From contig NZ_BMZN01000003.1 of assembly GCF_014652815.1 (NCBI RefSeq), positions 265,429 through 329,428 of the forward strand: DNA of 64,000 nucleotides, written 5' to 3'. This DNA is from Alcaligenes pakistanensis. GTDB lineage: Bacteria > Pseudomonadota > Gammaproteobacteria > Burkholderiales > Burkholderiaceae_B. The first letter of the stretch is position 1; each line of letters opens with the position of its first letter. Position numbers and translations under genes: made by a program. This document shows, in pieces, positions 32,093 through 39,971 of the stretch. The notes under the pieces were generated by a model that searched no databases, was not told the DNA's origin, and saw nothing but the letters and a program-made list of their open reading frames with translations.

Positions 32093-33070
32093 TCAAAACC
32101 TGAATTTAATCCTCAGCCCTTCGCTACGGCTATCCTGCACCTGCAGGCCAGGATACAGATCCGCTAACAAGGCCAAAGCCGACAGGGGCTGATCCGCAGG
32201 CAAAACGGCGCTAACTACCCGACCTTCCATACCTTGGATATTGATCTGTGTCTTGCCGGGATATTGACGGGTGATTTGCTCCAGCGCCTGCGCCAAAGGA
32301 ACATGTTCCAGAACCAGCTGCCGTTCATCCCAATTACGTTTGGTACTGTTCACATCGGTCTGGCGATTCACCCCCAAGCCTTGTGCATCAATCTGAACTT
32401 GATCACCCGCTGCCAACTCACGCCCCTGCTGAGGCCCCTGAGCGCGTGAGTACGTCAGCACGCGTGAAGACAGTACCGTCAAGACGGTGCCCTGAGGCTG
32501 CTCTTGCACAATGAACTCGGTTCCCAGGGCCTGGGATACGGCCTGTCGGCTAAGGACACGCAAAGGACGGTCAGGCTGTTTGGCAACCACCACACGCACC
32601 TGCCCTGCCAGCAACTCAATGTCCCGGTAGTGTTCGCTATACAGAATCTTCACGTGGGATGCGCCAGCCAGTTCTAGATGGGAGCCATCTTCCAGCACCA
32701 CCGTGCGCCACTGGCCGGCAGCAGTGTGCACAGACTGATTCGACCAAGGCAGTACAAAAGCCAGAATCGGCAAGATAAACACCATTGCCCAGAGCAAGAG
32801 CCGTATGCCCTGCCGCCAGTTACTTAAGAGTGTGCGTCTTGCGGACAGCCCGGCCTCCAAAGCACAGCGCCCGGGTGCTGCATTAGCCTGAGCTGCCAGG
32901 TTTTTCACCGTCCCCAGCACCCCTTCCATGCGTGCGGCCGCTGCCTCGTGACGCGGATCTTGAGCACGCCAAGCTATGAACTCAGCCTGGGCCTGTTCGG
33001 TGAACTGTCCTGGGTCTGACAAGAGCACGACCCATTGAGCGGCCTGCTGCTCTATTTTGTCGGTAGGCAT
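32093..33070 (-). CDS. fecR: FecR-type anti-sigma regulator
   Basis: This 325-residue single-span inner membrane protein relays receptor occupancy to the sigma factor. An N-terminal DUF4880-like region has QAAQWVVLLSDPG and FIAWRAQDPRHEAA. One membrane helix (about 92-112, LLLWAMVFILPILAFVLPW) is followed by the FecR domain (HLELAGASHVKI, VLSRQAVSQALGTEFIV) and a C-terminal STN-like segment. It lies 8 nt after fecI and 62 nt before the receptor gene, the standard fecI-fecR-receptor order. Confidence 0.92.
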   Translation of the reverse strand: MPTDKIEQQAAQWVVLLSDPGQFTEQAQAEFIAWRAQDPRHEAAAARMEGVLGTVKNLAAQANAAPGRCALEAGLSARRTLLSNWRQGIRLLLWAMVFILPILAFVLPWSNQSVHTAAGQWRTVVLEDGSHLELAGASHVKILYSEHYRDIELLAGQVRVVVAKQPDRPLRVLSRQAVSQALGTEFIVQEQPQGTVLTVLSSRVLTYSRAQGPQQGRELAAGDQVQIDAQGLGVNRQTDVNSTKRNWDERQLVLEHVPLAQALEQITRQYPGKTQINIQGMEGRVVSAVLPADQPLSALALLADLYPGLQVQDSRSEGLRIKFRF

Positions 33071-33078
33071 GGGAGTAA

Positions 33079-33606
33079 TTAAGCCGGAACCAAAGCCTGG
33101 ATATGAAGCAGGGCCTGCACCAGATCGTTGCGAACTGTACGTTCGCTAACGCCCAAGCGCTGGGCCACGACAGCCTGGGTTTCACCATCCAGATAGCAAC
33201 TTAAAAACGCCATGCGAGCTCGAGCGGGCAACTCATCCAAGGCTTGGGCCAATAAGGCCAGCGCTTCCAGGGTTTGTGCACACTGCTCCGCCGAGGGCGC
33301 CTGAGCCCCTTCGCCCACAGTCGCGGCCAGAGCCTCTAAATACGTTTGTTCTACGGCCAGCCGCCGACTGCGATCAATCAACAGCCGTCTAGCGGTTGTT
33401 GCCAGAAACGCGCGGGGATGGCGCATCGTCGTCAGCGCTGCAGGAGCCAGCAGCAGACGAACGAAGGTGTCTTGAACCAGATCTTCAGCCGTAGAGCTGC
33501 AATGCAAGCGCGCACGCAGCCACCGTAGCAACCAGCCACGGTGATCCTGATAGAAACCTCCCATCGCGAAGGGTGCTGCCGAAGAGTCCATATACCCAAA
33601 AGACAC
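33079..33606 (-). CDS. fecI: ECF sigma factor, FecI type
   Basis: This 175-residue iron-starvation sigma factor has region 2 (about residues 20-85, TAEDLVQDTFVRLL and HPRAFLATTARRLLIDRSRR) and region 4 (about 115-170, LPARARMAFLSCYLDGETQ, RLGVSERTVRNDL). It should direct transcription of the receptor gene downstream. GTG at 33606 and ATG at 33591 are both possible starts; neither has a strong ribosome site. A Fur-box-like sequence overlaps the promoter region immediately upstream. Confidence 0.9.
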   Translation of the reverse strand: MSFGYMDSSAAPFAMGGFYQDHRGWLLRWLRARLHCSSTAEDLVQDTFVRLLLAPAALTTMRHPRAFLATTARRLLIDRSRRLAVEQTYLEALAATVGEGAQAPSAEQCAQTLEALALLAQALDELPARARMAFLSCYLDGETQAVVAQRLGVSERTVRNDLVQALLHIQALVPA

Positions 33607-33630
33607 TAATCAATAATCATTCTCATTCCA
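33607..33630 (-). promoter_or_regulatory. Putative Fur box before fecI
   Basis: Read on the minus strand the site GAATGAGAATGATTATTGAT resembles the 19-bp Fur consensus built from GATAAT repeats. Its place right before fecI fits iron-repressed expression of the fecI-fecR-receptor set. The match is by eye. Confidence 0.75.
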
Positions 33631-33780
33631 AAATTATGACATGAAAATGTGGGGAGGCTGAATGTACCTGCGGCAAGCGTCGTCTCGCCACGACAGATAG
33701 CTTCACAAAACGACACTTAGCCCAGCAAGGGCTAGCAATCCTTATAAGCGGGGATAGATTCAGATTGGAATCAAGATAAG

Positions 33781-33806
33781 CAGGCACAGCAGAAAAGCTG
33801 TGCCTG
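33781..33806 (-). terminator. Hairpin after the distal small gene
   Basis: A perfect 10-bp stem CAGGCACAGC/GCTGTGCCTG (33781-33790 with 33797-33806) has a 6-nt loop and lies 57 nt beyond the stop of the 33864-34181 gene. The T-tract on the minus side is poor, so termination is probable but not certain. Confidence 0.6.
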
Positions 33807-33863
33807 TGATGACATTCATGCAGTGATAGTGACAGCAGCATGCACGCCGCTGCAAGAAGGCCC

Positions 33864-34181
33864 TTACATCATGAAAGAAGGCAGGGTCAGAACCGCATGG
33901 GTGGGTTGGCTACGAAAGCCTTCCGCATCGTTCAGGCGGGCTTTGGCACGACGGGACAGATGCTTGAGCACTTGGCTACGCTCGATAGTAGGCAGCGTGG
34001 ACAGCGCATTTTCAATGGTGCGACCGGACAGGTCATTCAGTGCGTAAGCGTACTCGCGGGCACCGTGGGTATGCAGCAGCTCCAGCAGGTAGCCCTGACG
34101 CTGGCGGGAAGCGGCCTGACGCAGAGATTCTTGCAAAGCGTTGTTGTGTGGTGCGGAACGGAACAGGTTGAGGCGGAACAT
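33864..34181 (-). CDS. Small soluble protein A, paralogue of the protein at 39972-40319
   Basis: A 105-residue, Leu/Arg-rich alpha-helical protein with no signal or membrane segment. Over about 75 residues it aligns with the small protein at the other end of the cluster (shared PH..LQ..LR, LL..HG, AL..LS, LP...R.QV positions). The SGRTIENALSTLPTIERSQVL region recalls the helical repeats of MgtE N-terminal domains, but this resemblance is weak. A strong AAGGAG ribosome site precedes the ATG. It lies after the terminator of the CorA/porin operon and so has its own promoter. Function unknown. Confidence 0.72.
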   Translation of the reverse strand: MFRLNLFRSAPHNNALQESLRQAASRQRQGYLLELLHTHGAREYAYALNDLSGRTIENALSTLPTIERSQVLKHLSRRAKARLNDAEGFRSQPTHAVLTLPSFMM

Positions 34182-34202
34182 AGCATTCTCCTTCGGACAC
34201 GG

Positions 34203-34230
34203 GGGCCCAGAAAGAGTGCTTACCTCTTTA
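34203..34230 (-). promoter_or_regulatory. Leader motif shared with the 40319 gene
   Basis: On the plus strand this block (GGGCCC, AGAA, GTGCT, CCTCT, ending in an A/T-rich tail) closely matches 40470-40493, which lies upstream of the paralogous small gene in the same orientation relative to the gene. It sits about 22-50 nt before the ATG at 34181. It could be an RNA element or a regulator site; I do not recognise a known class. Confidence 0.4.
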
Positions 34231-34349
34231 GAGGAGCCCGCTTTGTGGTCCAGCGTCCAATTGACTGGTCATTAAGGAGGCTTGCCCTTTACAGGAACGA
34301 AGCCATAAAGAAGGATCAGGGTCCATTTACTTTTAAACGTGAGTAGTTA

Positions 34350-34380
34350 AAAAAGAGGGTGCAACGGTTTTTGCACCAAC
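34350..34380 (-). terminator. Rho-independent terminator of the CorA/porin operon
   Basis: A GGTGCAA/TTGCACC stem (34359-34365 with 34371-34377) is followed on the minus strand by C, T, C and a run of six T residues. The stretch 34381-34570 between it and the porin stop holds no gene I can support. Confidence 0.82.
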
Positions 34381-34570
34381 GATATTTTCGCATCTGGGTA
34401 AGGGCTTGTCTGCCAGGCATTGGCACACCTTCCATCACCTTATCGACATCAAATTTATACTTAAGGATAGGTCAATGGGTCGTTCATCCCAAGGAACCTA
34501 TCCCCTTGTTTGCGCCCTGCACGAAGGCATGATGCGCAGCCAGCCCAAGTGCAGAAAAGCAGCGCTTTAT

Positions 34571-36286
34571 TTAAAAATGGTGCGTCAGACCAAAGGCAAC
34601 ACGACTGCTACGCGGCTCGCTGGCACTAGCCGCCGTTTCCATATCAAAGCGACGCCCTTGGGCAGCAAAAGCATAGACGCTGGTACGGGGCGACAAGGCA
34701 TGTACATAACCCACGGACATCACCTGAATACGACGCGCCCGCTCGTCAGTGTCCTCCCAGGTCCAATTCGGACGGCCCAAGGACCACTGCAGCTGAAACT
34801 CGCCCTTACCGACGGGAATGGCAGTTCCTACATACCAGGTATCCAGACGGCCACCTTGAATGAACTCGACAGGGCCCAAACCTTCCAGGCCTTTGTCTTC
34901 CAGATGCGCTGGACCATCATCGCCATTCAAACCCACAAAACCATTACTCTGACGGCTCCAGCCTGCGGCAACACGGACCACATCAAAGTCATAACTGGCC
35001 CCTAACTGCCAGGCGGAGGGACGATTGGACTCTACCCGGCTCAAGCTTTCATAGCTGGCACCCAGCAACCAGGGGCCTTCCTCATACCGCAGGGCTACGC
35101 TATAGAGTTTGCTGCGTGCACCGCCCAAACCTTGTTCGCCCACGTCGGCGCTATAACTGGCTCCTAGCTGCACGCCCTCCCATTCCGGACTGCGCCAGCT
35201 GAACTGATTGGAAATCTGGTAGTTGTCCGAAGCGCGCATCAAGGCTCCCATCCCAAAGTCCTTCCAGGAGCCTACTTCTACGGCAGAAACAAACTCCTGA
35301 CCGACGGTGTACTGCCGTCCAAAGCGCAGCTCGCCCCAATGGTCACTGCCCAGCCCTAACCAGGCTTGGTAGTTGAACAGGCGGTCGGACTCCTCGGCCT
35401 TGCCGGTAGCCAGATCAATACCGCTTTCCAGGTTGAAGGTGGCACGAAGGCCATCACCTAAATCTTCCTGACCGCGAATACCCCATAAAGAGTCGGTCTG
35501 CCCACCGCTTAATACCTCGCGCTGTGAGCCCTCACCGCTAATGCGCGTCCAGCCCAAACCCGCATCCAAGGTGCCGTACAGCTGTACCGACGTTTCGGCA
35601 TGACTGTGGCTGGGCATCAATAAGCCAACCATACCAAGCACCGCCACACCGGCCGCCCAAGCAGCCGTTTTACTCAATTGAAAGGGACTGAACTCCAACA
35701 CACGACGCCAGCCGGAAGCGACAGGGGCTGGCTCACGCAACAAGATTCCCAGCAAGGTTTTATTGCCGGTTGCCACAACAACACCTTGTGCGGTCCCTGC
35801 TACAACCCGATCGCCCATGGCGCAGGTATCAGGAGCGGATTGCAAAATAGCGCGATTCAAAATCAGATGATCCTGGTTAATCAGGCGCAAATCAGCGGGC
35901 ACATAATCGCCCGCCGACAAGAGCACCATATCGCCCGGCACCAGCATACGGGCTGGTACACGGGATTGGTGGTCGCGCGCCAGATCGTACATAGTCAAAT
36001 CGCGGCGCACCTGACACGTTTGTCTTCTCAAGGTCTGGGTCAACTGGACCAGATCGCTGGGGCTGGAGCGCAGAGCTCGGGGTTGATTAGGGCCGTTCTG
36101 AATCAAACGGCGCAGCACTTCATCAAAAGCCAGCCCATGGCGCTGGGTATTTAAGGCTTGCAGTACCTGTGGCACATTGCGGGTGGCGTAGTAGCTCAGT
36201 GCACAGTGAGCTCGACGCACCAGACGCACCGGGCTTTGATGTGCCACGCTGGCATGATCGGGATGGAAAAACTGGCTTGCGTTCAT
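34571..36286 (-). CDS. Fusion of a P-type ATPase actuator-like region with an outer membrane porin
   Basis: A 571-residue chimera. Residues about 40-70 resemble the N-terminal segment of MgtA/MgtB Mg2+ ATPases (HGLAFDEVLRRLIQNGPNQP). Residues about 110-185 resemble their actuator domain (VPARMLVPGDMVLLSAGDYV, then VVAGTAQGVVVATGNKTLLG). The TGES loop is missing (ILQSAPDT instead) and the first two membrane helices are absent. Residues 204-230 look like a signal peptide (ending SHSHA), and 231-571 are a complete 16-strand-type general porin ending GLTHHF. AGAGG precedes the ATG at 36286, and the frame is open throughout. A TTG at 35677 could start a separate porin. How the two halves are used is unknown. 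Confidence 0.8.
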   Translation of the reverse strand: MNASQFFHPDHASVAHQSPVRLVRRAHCALSYYATRNVPQVLQALNTQRHGLAFDEVLRRLIQNGPNQPRALRSSPSDLVQLTQTLRRQTCQVRRDLTMYDLARDHQSRVPARMLVPGDMVLLSAGDYVPADLRLINQDHLILNRAILQSAPDTCAMGDRVVAGTAQGVVVATGNKTLLGILLREPAPVASGWRRVLEFSPFQLSKTAAWAAGVAVLGMVGLLMPSHSHAETSVQLYGTLDAGLGWTRISGEGSQREVLSGGQTDSLWGIRGQEDLGDGLRATFNLESGIDLATGKAEESDRLFNYQAWLGLGSDHWGELRFGRQYTVGQEFVSAVEVGSWKDFGMGALMRASDNYQISNQFSWRSPEWEGVQLGASYSADVGEQGLGGARSKLYSVALRYEEGPWLLGASYESLSRVESNRPSAWQLGASYDFDVVRVAAGWSRQSNGFVGLNGDDGPAHLEDKGLEGLGPVEFIQGGRLDTWYVGTAIPVGKGEFQLQWSLGRPNWTWEDTDERARRIQVMSVGYVHALSPRTSVYAFAAQGRRFDMETAASASEPRSSRVAFGLTHHF

Positions 36287-36365
36287 GGGTACCTCTATCG
36301 CTCAATGAATTCTTCAACAAACAGCCTGCGTGTTGCACTACCTGGCCAACACACAGCGTTCTCTC

Positions 36366-37268
36366 TCAACGCAATGCGCCCGATTTTTTGATTGTCCATA
36401 TCGGCACCGCCGTCAAAGCCAGAACAGTGACCAACTGCACCCACATCGTGCCTTCCCAAGATAACTCGGGCATGACATGGAAGTTCTGGCCGTACCAGTT
36501 GATCAGGGCGGTGCCGGGCACCAGCAAGGCCCACAACACCGTAAAGACTTTGGTCACGTTCAGGTCGCTCATGGCTACGGATTCACCGGCTGCACGCCAG
36601 TGGAAACGCTGGCGCTCGATGGCAAAGTGCGCACGGCGCTGCATGCCTTCAATGGCGGCAATCAGTTCGTCCACCCGGCTTAAGGCCATGCTTTGTGACT
36701 GGTAGACCAAGCGACGCAAGCGTTGTGCCGCCTGCTCCAGATCATCAATCGAATGCATGACGTAGGACAGGGGCTTGTGCAAGGTCGCCATATGGCTGTC
36801 CAGATCAATCATGTCTTCGGCACCCCGCGAGTAATCCGTGCCTACATTGGACAGAAAGCCGCGTAGGGACAAGGTAGAGACGCTCAAACCTTGATCAATA
36901 CGGTCCAGCACCTGGGACGTTTGTGCCAACAATTGATAGAGCAGTGTCAAGGCCAAAGCGTGCGAACTACTCAAGGACATTTCCTGGGCGCTCAAGCGTT
37001 CCAGCGCTTGGCCCGGACGCAGCAGGCGATGGCCGGTTTCCACGGTGTACAACGCTTGGGTATCGTCCCCCAGGCACCAGATCAGATCGGACACCTGCAC
37101 CTGGTCATCCTTCAGGCGCACACAGCGAATCCGCGTACTCATACCCAAACTGGCCTGGGTTTGCGGTACCAGATCCACCCGATACAGCTTGCCCAAGTCC
37201 TCCAGTGCCTGACGGTCGTTAGCCTGCAAACGCCGCCAGGAAGCCATATCCTTGAAACGGGCCGTCAT
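36366..37268 (-). CDS. CorA-family membrane protein 1 (GQN variant)
   Basis: A 300-residue CorA/ZntB-like protein: a soluble alpha/beta and long-helix domain (1-235) then two C-terminal membrane helices (about 237-257 and 275-295). The ion-channel signature after the first helix reads YGQNFHVMPEL (residue 259 on) instead of YGMNF. The loop keeps MPEL, and the tail is basic. CorA proteins form pentameric Mg2+/Co2+ channels, where GMN is the selectivity element. ATG 37268 is chosen because it overlaps the stop of the preceding gene (ATGA); a GTG three codons earlier is possible. It is the second-to-last gene of the operon, upstream of the porin fusion. Confidence 0.85.
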   Translation of the reverse strand: MTARFKDMASWRRLQANDRQALEDLGKLYRVDLVPQTQASLGMSTRIRCVRLKDDQVQVSDLIWCLGDDTQALYTVETGHRLLRPGQALERLSAQEMSLSSSHALALTLLYQLLAQTSQVLDRIDQGLSVSTLSLRGFLSNVGTDYSRGAEDMIDLDSHMATLHKPLSYVMHSIDDLEQAAQRLRRLVYQSQSMALSRVDELIAAIEGMQRRAHFAIERQRFHWRAAGESVAMSDLNVTKVFTVLWALLVPGTALINWYGQNFHVMPELSWEGTMWVQLVTVLALTAVPIWTIKKSGALR

Positions 37269-38218
37269 CGCATCCACCCTTTACGCTTCACATACGCCAA
37301 AGGAGCCAGGGCAAAAATAGCGGTCATTCCCATCACCAGCCACTCGCCACCCACAATTTCCAGCTCGGGCATATTCGCAAAGTTCTGTCCGTAGAAAGCA
37401 GCAATCAAGGTGGGCGGCAAGAACACGGCCGTCACCACCGTAAAAACTTTGATGACCTGGTTTTGCTTCAAATCCAGCGTGGTCATCAAGGACTGCTGCA
37501 GGTTGCGAATTTTGTCGTGCTGGAAACGGGCATAACGACGCAAGCTGTGAATGTCCGAAAGCAACATGGACAGATTCTCGGCACTTTCGCCACCGGGAGT
37601 ACGACGCAGCCAACGGCCAGCCCGTGCCAGCATCAACTGCCCTTCCACGGTTTTGGCTACCAGCTCTTCGGCTTCACCCAGACCGATAGCGGTACTGGCA
37701 ATATCGGCCACCCCCGCCTGACGCCCCGAGGTATCAAAGCCACCACTGGCCGCCGCCACCGTATCGCTACGCTCATCCAGACGCGAGGCAACATCAGAAA
37801 TCGTGGCACGAGCCTGATCGTTCAGCGCTTGCAAAATCATGAACAAAATTGAGGCTGGGCTAGGTATTGCTTGCCCCGCATCCACCAAGGCATTCAATTG
37901 CTGACTAACGCGCGCCAGCGTATCCACCTGCACGTCCTGCTCAACACTGATCAAACGATCTTTGCCCAGTGCAAACAAGAGGCTGGTTTCGCGGTACTGC
38001 TGGCCTTGGCGTATCACCATTTCCACGGGAATCAGGATAAAGCCGGCTTCTTCTGCCGCCGCCCGGCCCCGTTGAATCGTCAGATCCAGGCCCAGCTTGC
38101 TTTGCGATGCGGCCAGTTCGTCGTGACGGCTGGCCGACAGTTGCAGCCAGGCGGTTTTCTGCCCGCGCTTGTCGCTCAGGCTGGACACCACCGCGCCCCC
38201 CTGTTTTTTATCAGTCAT
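37265..38218 (-). CDS. CorA-family membrane protein 2 (GQN variant)
   Basis: A 317-residue CorA-like protein with a long cytoplasmic domain and two terminal helices (about 253-273 and 291-310). The signature is YGQNFANMPEL at residue 276. The helix before it (QNQVIKVFTVVTAVFLPPTL) is the standard CorA pore helix, so the GQN change is set in an otherwise well-kept frame. The C-terminal 42 residues match CorA proteins 1 and 3 in length and pattern. It starts 3 nt after the small membrane protein at 38222 and overlaps CorA 1. Confidence 0.87.
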   Translation of the reverse strand: MTDKKQGGAVVSSLSDKRGQKTAWLQLSASRHDELAASQSKLGLDLTIQRGRAAAEEAGFILIPVEMVIRQGQQYRETSLLFALGKDRLISVEQDVQVDTLARVSQQLNALVDAGQAIPSPASILFMILQALNDQARATISDVASRLDERSDTVAAASGGFDTSGRQAGVADIASTAIGLGEAEELVAKTVEGQLMLARAGRWLRRTPGGESAENLSMLLSDIHSLRRYARFQHDKIRNLQQSLMTTLDLKQNQVIKVFTVVTAVFLPPTLIAAFYGQNFANMPELEIVGGEWLVMGMTAIFALAPLAYVKRKGWMR

Positions 38219-38221
38219 GGC

Positions 38222-38521
38222 TTAGTCCTCGCTTTGTACCTGTTCGGCTTCCGGGGAAACCATGTAATGACCATACAAATGCAGACCCGCAAAACTGCCC
38301 AGAATCAGGATGTACAGCACCACCACCGCAATCATGATTTCACGTTCGATATGTGCGGTACGTGGGCGACTGGCACGGGCCCGATCAATGGCCTGACGAC
38401 GCTGCTGCACCGCTGCATTGGAGTCCGACTGCAAGCTCAAGTCTTCATTCCAGACCAGGCCACGCAGCTTGTCCGAACCTGCCGTTGCCACCTCGGTGCT
38501 GCTTTTCAATGTGTTCAACAT
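38222..38521 (-). CDS. Single-span membrane protein 1 of the CorA cluster
   Basis: A 99-residue protein with a polar N-terminal half rich in Ser, Arg and Gln, an Arg-rich patch before the membrane, one hydrophobic helix (about 63-82, IMIAVVVLYILILGSFAGLH) and an acidic C-terminal tail. By the positive-inside rule the N-terminus is cytoplasmic. It ends 3 nt before CorA 2 and probably works with it, for example as an accessory subunit. I do not recognise a family. Confidence 0.72.
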   Translation of the reverse strand: MLNTLKSSTEVATAGSDKLRGLVWNEDLSLQSDSNAAVQQRRQAIDRARASRPRTAHIEREIMIAVVVLYILILGSFAGLHLYGHYMVSPEAEQVQSED

Positions 38522-38585
38522 ACGAAATTCTTCCCATTCATTTAATTGTCAGAGGCAGCGAGCACGATGCTCGCCCAGGTGCGTT

Positions 38586-39524
38586 CTAGCGCAGCCAGCC
38601 CCGGTGTTTCACATAGATCAGTGGCAGCATGGAGAACAAGGCGGTGGAAATAATCCCCACCATTTCCGCGTGCTCCCATTGCAGAATCGGCATATAGGCA
38701 AAGTTCATGCTGTAGTAGGTGGAAATCAGCATGGCGGGCAGGAATACGGCAGTCACCACCGAGAACACTTTCACAATCTGGTTCTGCTTCACGTTCAGCG
38801 CCATATTGTTGGTAGTCTGCAAAAGGCGGACGCGGTCGTGTATGAAATTCACCTGCTTTTCCACCGCCTCGATATCCTCGATCAAGGTATGAAACACGGG
38901 CTTGAGCTTTTCCTGATCAGCGGGCAAACGCGCCAGAGCATGACGGGCAGCCATGGCCAATTGCAGCTGGCTTTCCAAACAGTCAGACAGCAGCTCTTCC
39001 ACTTCGCTCAGGTCCATCTGGGTGGACACCACATCGCTCACCCCGAAATCCCGGTCCTTGGTTTCCAAACTGTTAAGCACGGCATTGGTCTGGGTCAGCA
39101 CCTTGCCCAAGTCGTGGCTTAAGGAATCCAGCAGCTCATCAGCCGCATCGTTGATGGACTGCAAAATGACGGCGAAGCTTTCAAAAGCATCGTTCTCGCG
39201 GCCATCGCGCTGCAAGCGCTGTAGCGCCTGTGCCAGCGGCCGGGGGCTAGGATCAGGTTCAATCGACACCAAGGTTTGGCGGCTTAGGATGAACACCACA
39301 CGGCTGGCTTTTTTCTGGCCTTTTTCTACACTCAAAAAGGTCACAGGCACAAAGCTGAATGACCCTTCCTGAGTCGGGCTGTTTTGCAAGGTCTGCGGAA
39401 TTTCCACTCCCAGCTTTTTGCGTAAGCCACTGATTTGCTCGGCGGCGTGAATGCTGACACGCATCCAGTTGTTCGGCTGGCCGTCATTGCCAAAAAGCGG
39501 CGGCGTTTTACCGTGGTCCGTCAT
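38586..39524 (-). CDS. CorA-family membrane protein 3 (SMN variant)
   Basis: A 312-residue CorA-like protein with two C-terminal helices (about 248-268 and 284-304). The signature is YSMNFAYMPIL at residue 271, so the invariant Gly of GMN is Ser while Met and Asn are kept. The preceding helix QNQIVKVFSVVTAVFLPAML is standard. It is closest to CorA 2 in the terminal third. Its ATG overlaps the stop of the small membrane protein upstream (39521-39524), so the two are coupled. Confidence 0.87.
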   Translation of the reverse strand: MTDHGKTPPLFGNDGQPNNWMRVSIHAAEQISGLRKKLGVEIPQTLQNSPTQEGSFSFVPVTFLSVEKGQKKASRVVFILSRQTLVSIEPDPSPRPLAQALQRLQRDGRENDAFESFAVILQSINDAADELLDSLSHDLGKVLTQTNAVLNSLETKDRDFGVSDVVSTQMDLSEVEELLSDCLESQLQLAMAARHALARLPADQEKLKPVFHTLIEDIEAVEKQVNFIHDRVRLLQTTNNMALNVKQNQIVKVFSVVTAVFLPAMLISTYYSMNFAYMPILQWEHAEMVGIISTALFSMLPLIYVKHRGWLR

Positions 39525-39859
39525 TGTTGATCTCCATCAGAACGAGTCTCTTGGGGAGTGGCTTCATCGGCCGACTGCGCCGAAGTCCCCATGTAAAAGC
39601 TGGAATGCGAGCCGGAGGTGGAACTGGTCCGGGTTTCCAGGTGCGAGTTGCTGAAAAACAGCCAGCTCACCACCACAATCAAAATGCCCCACGAAGAGAG
39701 CAGCATGGAAAAAGACAAACGCTCGTAGCGGGACCAGCGCTTGCGGCCCTTTAAAGGTGCGGCGGGTGGGCGACGCGCCGAACGGGTCCAGACCTGGGCG
39801 GCAAGCGAGTTGTCTTGATAGGGTTTGCTGCTCAAGGAAGAGGGAATGGTTTGCGGCAT
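39521..39859 (-). CDS. Single-span membrane protein 2 of the CorA cluster
   Basis: A 112-residue protein with a basic N-terminal part (KGRKRWSRYERL), one membrane helix (about 53-71, LLSSWGILIVVVSWLFF) and a Ser/Thr-rich then acidic C-terminal tail. The layout parallels the protein at 38222-38521. ATG 39859 is chosen because an AAGAG ribosome site precedes it and because it sits just ahead of the basic region; the open frame continues upstream in sequence without protein character. Coupled by ATGA overlap to CorA 3. Confidence 0.7.
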   Translation of the reverse strand: MPQTIPSSLSSKPYQDNSLAAQVWTRSARRPPAAPLKGRKRWSRYERLSFSMLLSSWGILIVVVSWLFFSNSHLETRTSSTSGSHSSFYMGTSAQSADEATPQETRSDGDQQ

Positions 39860-39971
39860 AGCACTCTTTTGGGTTGATAAGAACCAAACCAGTCGCCCAT
39901 GACGATACGACCCCCGCATGGGCTGGCTAGTTGTGGTGGGGTTGAACAGAAAAGGCGTCAGCGTCCGGCGC

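Noticed and set aside
34406-35005. A plus-strand frame opposite the porin part.
   Set aside because: It is antisense to the conserved porin barrel and has no recognisable features.
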